Assembly: GCA_038318385.1 (NCBI GenBank)
Contig: JBBQCD010000002.1
Location: forward strand, 1 to 64,000
DNA from: Schlegelella_A sp038318385
GTDB lineage: Bacteria; Pseudomonadota; Gammaproteobacteria; Burkholderiales; Burkholderiaceae_C
Direction: 5' to 3'
Length of the DNA: 64,000 nt
Below the pieces are notes generated by a model. It was not told the DNA's origin. It saw only the letters and a list, made by a program, of their open reading frames with translations, and did no database searches. Made by a program: the position numbers and the translations under genes. This document shows, in pieces, positions 59,260-64,000 of this stretch (the stretch's first letter is position 1; each line of letters starts with the position of its first letter).

Positions 59260-60042
59260 ATGACTGACGCGGCAACCCTTTCCGGCCAGGTGGCGTGGAT
59301 CACCGGCGGCGGCAGCGGCATCGGCCTGGCCGGCGCGGTCGCGCTCGCGCAGGCGGGCTGCCGCGTCGTGATCTCGGGGCGCGACGCCGACAAACTCGAC
59401 GCCGCCATCCGCTCGACCTCGGCACTCGGCATTCCGGCCGGTGCGATCGTCGCCGAGCCGCTCGACGTCGCCGACAAGGCCGCCGTCGACCAGGTCGCGC
59501 GCCGCATCGAAGCGGCCTGCGGGCGCGTCGACATCCTCGTCAACAGTGCCGGCGTCAACTACCCGAAACGCTACTGGTCCGAGACCGACGGCGCAACCTT
59601 CGAGAAAGTCGTCGCGATGAACCTCAACGGCGCCGCCTTCTGCACGCTGGCGGTTCTGAAGGGCATGCGCGAACGCGGCCAGGGCACGGTGATCAACGTC
59701 GCCTCCTTCGCCGGCTGGCACCTCAGCCACCTGACCGGGCCGGCCTACACCGCCAGCAAGGCCGGGATGATGGCGCTGACGCATTCCTTCAACATCGAGG
59801 AATGCGTGCACGGGCTGCGGGCAACCGCGCTGTGCCCCGGCGAGGCGGCCACCCCGATCCTGAAGAACCGGCCGATCGAGCCGAGCGCCGAGGACAAGGC
59901 GCGCATGCTGCAGGAAGGGGACCTCGGCCGCACGATCCGCTTCATCGCCGAGCTGCCGGCGCATGTCTGCATCAACGAGCTGGTGATCTCGCCGGTCTGG
60001 AACCGGATCTACGTCGGCGGCACGGAGATGAAACGGCGCTGA
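59260..60042 (+). CDS. SDR-family NAD(P)-dependent oxidoreductase
   Basis: The 260-aa classical short-chain dehydrogenase has the glycine motif ITGGGSGIGLAG (residues ~12-23), NSAG near 92, and the catalytic Ser-Tyr-Lys (VASFAGWH..., YTASK). Start at 59260 gives a normal N-terminus (MTDAATLSGQVAW). An upstream in-frame ATG at 59167 has a much better Shine-Dalgarno (GGAGGGAGCGT) and would add 31 residues, so the true start is not settled. Substrate unknown. Confidence 0.88.
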   Translation: MTDAATLSGQVAWITGGGSGIGLAGAVALAQAGCRVVISGRDADKLDAAIRSTSALGIPAGAIVAEPLDVADKAAVDQVARRIEAACGRVDILVNSAGVNYPKRYWSETDGATFEKVVAMNLNGAAFCTLAVLKGMRERGQGTVINVASFAGWHLSHLTGPAYTASKAGMMALTHSFNIEECVHGLRATALCPGEAATPILKNRPIEPSAEDKARMLQEGDLGRTIRFIAELPAHVCINELVISPVWNRIYVGGTEMKRR

Positions 60043-60421
60043 AGGCGGGACGATCGTCTTGCTGGAGCCGCGGGACTTGCGCGCGGACAAGGGGCACGGC
60101 CCGGGGTCGCTGGCATGCTGGAGGTCGGCCGTAGTCGCGGTGGCCTGTGCCTGCCGATGCCGACAACACCGCCAAATCGAGTGGGTCGAATAGGCGCGCA
60201 AGTGGGCCATGGGCCGGCAAGGGCGACGGCAGTGATCGCGATCGGCGGAACTCAGCTTCAGCTCCCGCCACGCGGGATCGGCTTTCCGCCCGCGCCCTGA
60301 CTTGATGCGCGTCAAGCGGCGTGCGCCTCGGTCGGCGGCACGCGGCGCGCGATCGACTACCGTGTTCGCAGAGCGCGGCGCCTGTCTGGCATTCCCGCTC
60401 CGTTGTCGACCTTCGCGATCC
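60043..60421. other. Intergenic region before the N-ATPase operon
   Basis: No gene is supported. The only notable element is the FNR-like box at 60301-60316. The remainder is GC-rich leader without a clear -10. Confidence 0.5.
60301..60316. promoter_or_regulatory. FNR/ANR-like box upstream of the N-ATPase operon
   Basis: CTTGAT-gcgc-GTCAAG matches the FNR consensus TTGAT-N4-ATCAA at all but one core position and is nearly palindromic. It lies 106 bp before the atpD start codon. It may make this second ATPase oxygen-responsive (inference). Confidence 0.5.
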
Positions 60422-61951
60422 ATGGCCCTTGCACACCCCACTCCCTTAAATGCTCCTGCGCATGGACCGCCGCGTGCCGCTACCGACCCCGAAGACCGCG
60501 CGAAAGTCTCGGGTGCTGCTTCAGCGGCTGGGGAAGCGACCGGCACGGTCGTCTCTGTGCGGGGCAGCGTCGTCGATGTCCGCTTCGAGCGTGGCCTGCC
60601 GCCGATCCACGCGCTGCTTCGGGCGGGTGCCGACCAGGCGATCGCCCTCGAGGTGATGGTCCAGCTCGATGCGCACCGGGTCCGAACGATCGCGCTGACA
60701 CCCACTCAGGGCCTGGCGCGCGACACGCCGGTGCACGACACCGGCGGTCCGCTGCGCGCTCCGGTCGGGCCCGCGACCCTGTCGCGGATGTTCGATGTCT
60801 TCGGCCGCACGATCGATCGAGGGCCGGCGCTCGGGGACGTGACGTGGCGGTCGGTTCACCATGCACCGCCGGCGCTGGTGCGGCGCTCGACGAAGTCGGA
60901 GGTCTTCCAGACCGGCATCAAGGTCATCGACGTGCTGGCCCCGCTCGAACGCGGTGGCAAGGCGGGGCTGTTCGGCGGTGCGGGGGTCGGCAAGACGGTG
61001 CTGCTCACCGAGATGATCCACAACATGATCGGCCATCATCAGGGCGTCAGCATCTTCTGCGGCATCGGCGAGCGCTCGCGAGAAGGCGAGGAACTGCATC
61101 GCGAGATGACGGACGCCGGGGTCCTGCCGAACATGGTGATGATCTTCGGCCAGATGAACGAGCCACCGGGCGCGCGCTTTCGCGTCGGCCACGCGGCGCT
61201 GACGATGGCCGAGGCGTTCCGCGACGACGAGCACCGCGACGTGCTGCTGCTGATCGACAACATCTTCCGCTTCATCCAGGCCGGCGCCGAGCTGTCCGGG
61301 CTGCTCGGGCAGATGCCGTCGCGCCTGGGTTACCAGCCGACCCTCGGCACCGAGCTGGCCGGGCTCGAGGAACGCATCGCCAACACCGACAGCGGCGCGA
61401 TCACCAGCATCCAGGCGGTGTACGTGCCGGCCGACGATTTCACCGACCCGGCCGCGGTGCACACGTTCTCGCACCTGTCGGCCTCGATCGTGCTGTCGCG
61501 CAAGCGCGCCAGCGAAGGCCTGTTCCCGGCGGTCGATCCCCTGCAGTCGAACTCGAAGATGGCCACGCCGGGCATCGTCGGGCCCCGACACCATGCGCTC
61601 GCCCAGGCGATCCGGCGCACGCTGGCGCAGTACGAGCAGCTCAAGGACATCATCGCGATGCTCGGCATCGAACAGCTCTCGCCCGAAGACCGGGGGATCG
61701 TCGGCCGCGCCCGGCGGCTCGAGCGTTTCCTCACGCAGCCGTTCTTCACCACCGGTCAGTTCAGCGGTCTCGCCGGCCGGCTGGTGAGCCTGGAAGACGC
61801 GCTCGACGGCTGCGAACGCATCCTTGCCGACGAGTTCAAGGACCTGCCCGAGAGCGCCCTCTACATGATCGGCGCGATCGACGAGGCGACACGCAAGGCG
61901 GCACCGGCGCCGCCATCGACGACGCCGCGCGCCGCGCAGGTGGAGGCGTGA
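60422..61951 (+). CDS. atpD: N-ATPase subunit beta
   Basis: The 509-aa protein is the catalytic beta subunit of a rotary F-type ATPase. Walker A is GGAGVGKT (~185), Walker B region is DVLLLIDNIFRFIQ (~275), and the catalytic segment GERSREGEE is near 218. The N-terminus is extended by about 45 residues relative to housekeeping AtpD (Pro/Ala-rich), so a later start is possible. Gene order atpD-C-Q-R-B-E marks the N-ATPase operon, a second laterally spread ATPase, rather than the housekeeping atpBEFHAGDC. The stop overlaps atpC by one base. Confidence 0.93.
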   Translation: MALAHPTPLNAPAHGPPRAATDPEDRAKVSGAASAAGEATGTVVSVRGSVVDVRFERGLPPIHALLRAGADQAIALEVMVQLDAHRVRTIALTPTQGLARDTPVHDTGGPLRAPVGPATLSRMFDVFGRTIDRGPALGDVTWRSVHHAPPALVRRSTKSEVFQTGIKVIDVLAPLERGGKAGLFGGAGVGKTVLLTEMIHNMIGHHQGVSIFCGIGERSREGEELHREMTDAGVLPNMVMIFGQMNEPPGARFRVGHAALTMAEAFRDDEHRDVLLLIDNIFRFIQAGAELSGLLGQMPSRLGYQPTLGTELAGLEERIANTDSGAITSIQAVYVPADDFTDPAAVHTFSHLSASIVLSRKRASEGLFPAVDPLQSNSKMATPGIVGPRHHALAQAIRRTLAQYEQLKDIIAMLGIEQLSPEDRGIVGRARRLERFLTQPFFTTGQFSGLAGRLVSLEDALDGCERILADEFKDLPESALYMIGAIDEATRKAAPAPPSTTPRAAQVEA

Positions 61952-62340
61952 TGAAGCTCGAGGTTCTGTTGCCCTCAGGCGTGTTCGCGGACAAGTCCGG
62001 CGTCTCGCGCATCGTCGTCGAGACGAATCGCGGATCGTTCGGCATTCTCGAGCACCGGGCCGACTGCATCGCCGCCCTGGTTCCCGGCATCCTGATCTAC
62101 GAGAGCGCTGCCGACGGGGAGATCTGCCTCGCCGTCGACGAAGGCTTGCTGGTCAAAGCCGGGGCCGAAGTGAGGGTCTCCGTTCGCAGTGCCTTCGGCG
62201 GCTCCGACCTTGCCGGCCTGCGCCAGACGGTGGCGCGCGAATTCGTCGCGAAGAGCCAGGAGGAACAGTCGCTGCGCGACGTCAGCCATCGGCTCGAGGC
62301 GGGCTTCCTGCGCCGCCTCGGCGGGCTGCGCCATGACTGA
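61951..62340 (+). CDS. atpC: N-ATPase subunit epsilon
   Basis: The 129-aa protein has the N-terminal beta-sandwich of epsilon (MKLEVLLPSGVFADKSGVSR, GSFGILEHRADCIAALVPG) and a short C-terminal helical part. It links the rotor to the catalytic head. It overlaps both neighbours (TGATG with atpD; an 8-base overlap with atpQ). Confidence 0.9.
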   Translation: MKLEVLLPSGVFADKSGVSRIVVETNRGSFGILEHRADCIAALVPGILIYESAADGEICLAVDEGLLVKAGAEVRVSVRSAFGGSDLAGLRQTVAREFVAKSQEEQSLRDVSHRLEAGFLRRLGGLRHD

Positions 62341-62680
62341 TCCCTCCAACCGCGAATCGCCGGGCAAGGCGCCCGCGACGCCGCCATTCACCGATCTCGC
62401 CGCAGCCAAGGCCGACCGCAAGCTCCGGGCGCGCCGCAATGCCGGGCGCGAGGTCTGGATGGGGCTGGGCACGATGGGACTGGTCGGCTGGTCGATTGCA
62501 GTGCCGACCCTGCTCGGCGCGGCGCTCGGGATATGGCTCGACGGCACGCACCTGAGCCAGAGGTCGTGGACGCTGGCCTTCCTGATCGCCGGGCTGGTCC
62601 TGGGGTGCGCGATCGCATGGCACTGGGTCGCGAAGGAGGAGCGCGCGATGAAGGACGAACGCGAGGCCGGCGATGCCTGA
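62333..62680 (+). CDS. atpQ: N-ATPase AtpI-like subunit AtpQ
   Basis: The 115-aa protein has a basic N-terminal region (AAAKADRKLRARRNAG) and two hydrophobic helices (MGLGTMGLVGWSIAVPTLLG and WTLAFLIAGLVLGCAIAWHW), as in AtpI/AtpQ proteins that assist c-ring assembly. Its position after atpC is diagnostic of N-ATPase operons. Confidence 0.83.
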   Translation: MTDPSNRESPGKAPATPPFTDLAAAKADRKLRARRNAGREVWMGLGTMGLVGWSIAVPTLLGAALGIWLDGTHLSQRSWTLAFLIAGLVLGCAIAWHWVAKEERAMKDEREAGDA

Positions 62681-63014
62681 CGGATTCGTCGCCACGGTGG
62701 GCGCGCCGGCACTGGCGGCCGCTCTGGCACTGGTCGCGGGCGCCGCGCTGGGAGTCGTCTTCTTCGGCGGGCTGTGGATCACGGCCCGGCGCGGCGCACG
62801 GTCGGCGCAACCGGCGACGTGGTTCGCCGGCAGCCTGCTGCTGCGCATGGCAATCGTGCTGCCGGGCTTCTACCTGGTCGGCGGCGGGAACTGGGAGCGG
62901 CTGGCGGCATGCCTGCTCGGCTTCGTCCTGGCCCGTGTGCTGGTGAGTCGCGCGACGCGACCGGGCCGCGCGAGAGCGGCGGCAGCGACCAGAAGGGCCG
63001 GCGATGCGGCTTAG
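62673..63014 (+). CDS. atpR: N-ATPase membrane protein AtpR
   Basis: The 113-aa protein has three hydrophobic segments (for example AALALVAGAALGVVFFGGLW and LLLRMAIVLPGFYLVGG) and a basic C-terminus. AtpR is found only in N-ATPase operons between atpQ and atpB. It overlaps both neighbouring genes (8 and 11 bases). Confidence 0.85.
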   Translation: MPDGFVATVGAPALAAALALVAGAALGVVFFGGLWITARRGARSAQPATWFAGSLLLRMAIVLPGFYLVGGGNWERLAACLLGFVLARVLVSRATRPGRARAAAATRRAGDAA

Positions 63015-63708
63015 CCCGGACGAATGGGTCCTCTGGCAATGGGGCCCCGCTCATCTCAACGCGACGATCGTCTCGACCTGGGCGTTGATGGCCGTTCTGG
63101 TCGTCGGATCGCTGCTGGTGACGCGCAAGCTGTCGTCCGGAGGGCAGCGATCGCGTTGGCAGAACATGCTCGAGATCATCGTCATCGCCATCGAGGACCA
63201 GATCCGCGACATCGGCGTCGGCGCGCCGCGGCGCCATCTCGGCTTTCTCGCCACGCTGTTCCTGTTCGTTGCCGCGGCAAGCCTTTGCACCGTGATCCCC
63301 GGCTACCCCACACCGACCGAGTCGCTGTCGACGACCGCGGCGCTGGCACTGTGCGTACTGGCCGCAGTCCCGGCCTACGGCATCCGCGAACGCGGCCTGC
63401 GCAGCTACCTCGAGTCGTACCTCGAGCCCACTTTCATCATGCTGCCGTTCAACATCATCAGCGAGATCTCGAGGACGCTGGCGCTGGCAGTCCGGCTGTT
63501 CGGCAACATGATGAGCGGGGCGATGATCGTCGCGATCCTGCTGACCATCACGCCCCTGCTGTTCCCGGTCGTGATGACGCTGCTCGGCCTGTTGACCGGC
63601 ATGGTCCAGGCCTACATCTTCTTCGTCCTCGCGGCCGTCTACGTCGCTGCGGCCGTGCGCACCGCCCCGCCCCGCCCGTCGAAGGCTGTTGCGCAGCCCG
63701 GCTCCTGA
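63004..63708 (+). CDS. atpB: N-ATPase subunit a
   Basis: The 234-aa membrane protein forms the ion half-channels. The essential arginine is in ALAVRLFGNMMSG (~160), and the final helices include GMVQAYIFFVLAAVYVAAAV. It starts 11 bases inside atpR. Confidence 0.92.
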   Translation: MRLSPDEWVLWQWGPAHLNATIVSTWALMAVLVVGSLLVTRKLSSGGQRSRWQNMLEIIVIAIEDQIRDIGVGAPRRHLGFLATLFLFVAAASLCTVIPGYPTPTESLSTTAALALCVLAAVPAYGIRERGLRSYLESYLEPTFIMLPFNIISEISRTLALAVRLFGNMMSGAMIVAILLTITPLLFPVVMTLLGLLTGMVQAYIFFVLAAVYVAAAVRTAPPRPSKAVAQPGS

Positions 63709-63729
63709 ACTCCACCTGAAGGAATCCCC

Positions 63730-64000
63730 TTGGATCTGACCACCACCATCGCCGTCGCGTCGATCGTCACCGCCGGTTTCACCATCGCCATCGGCGTCAT
63801 CGGCACCGCGCTCGGAGAAGGGCGCGCCGTGGCGACCGCCCTCTCTTCGCTGGCTCAACAGCCCGACGCATCGTCCACGATCACCCGCACACTGTTCGTC
63901 GGCCTCGCCATGATCGAATCCACCGCCATCTACTGTTTCGTCGTCTCGATGATCCTGCTGTTCGCGAACCCGTTCTGGAATCACGCGATTGCGCAGGTGG
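63730..64000 (+). CDS. atpE: N-ATPase subunit c (partial, runs off window)
   Basis: Starts with TTG at 63730, with AAGGA 6 bases upstream; 90 codons are visible and the frame is open at the window edge. Two helices flank the polar loop QQPDA. The ion site shows Glu in ALGEGRA (Gln32 in Ilyobacter c) and IESTAIY, which keeps the Glu65, Ser66, Thr67 and Tyr70 pattern of sodium-type sites. N-ATPase c subunits commonly carry this two-carboxylate arrangement. Na+ or H+ use cannot be decided from sequence. Confidence 0.92.
   Translation, partial: MDLTTTIAVASIVTAGFTIAIGVIGTALGEGRAVATALSSLAQQPDASSTITRTLFVGLAMIESTAIYCFVVSMILLFANPFWNHAIAQV

Overview
The window is GC-rich, densely coded DNA of a betaproteobacterial type (Burkholderiales-like). 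This is inferred from the mix of Leu/Ile/Val-type ABC transporters, an IclR/acyl-CoA catabolic operon, a two-partner secretion pair, a Fap-like amyloid locus and an N-type ATPase operon. No rRNA, CRISPR array or insertion sequence was found. The only tRNA sequence is a 3' fragment of tRNA-Asn.

Layout. 1-2624: probable tail of an integrated element with a GT1 glycosyltransferase and a divergent MarR regulator, closed at 2625-2669 by the tRNA-Asn 3' fragment (att-like). 2886-6412: a light/c-di-GMP module, with a photoactive-yellow-protein homologue that keeps Tyr, Glu and Cys of the chromophore pocket, followed by PAS-PAS-GGDEF and PAS-GGDEF-EAL proteins. 6458-11821: an acyl-CoA-type catabolic operon (acyl-CoA ligase, enoyl-CoA hydratase, atypical SDR, periplasmic binding protein) divergent from an IclR regulator, with a 29-bp inverted repeat between them.

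11851-33440 is the most unusual part: a seven-gene minus-strand operon (54-aa membrane peptide, 204-aa protein, a 3363-aa giant protein resembling DUF6603 proteins, 731-, 331- and 1302-aa proteins, and a 1199-aa Asp-box propeller protein). Its genes overlap or lie within a few bases of each other, none of the large products has a recognisable signal peptide, and I can assign no function. It is the best candidate for an undescribed system.

33606-39256: MarR regulator divergent from a branched-chain-type ABC transporter (Tat-type binding protein, LivH, fused LivM-LivG, LivF), with a strong hairpin between the binding protein and the permease. 39324-49047: a Fap-like functional amyloid locus (Gly/Ser/Asn-rich fibre protein, FapE-like protein, FapD-like C39 peptidase, a 768-aa secreted protein, FapF-like outer-membrane channel) with a sigma-54 activator (VpsR-like N-terminus) and a divergent CobT-like protein in the middle. 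Double-glycine sites in two products suggest processing by the C39 peptidase.

49438-58292: two-partner secretion system (2406-aa haemagglutinin-type exoprotein plus TpsB transporter). 58381-60042: an uncharacterised helical protein and an SDR. 60422-64000: the start of an N-ATPase operon (atpD, C, Q, R, B, E; the last truncated by the window edge), with an FNR-like box upstream. Adhesion and surface themes (c-di-GMP, amyloid, TPS exoprotein) recur across the window.
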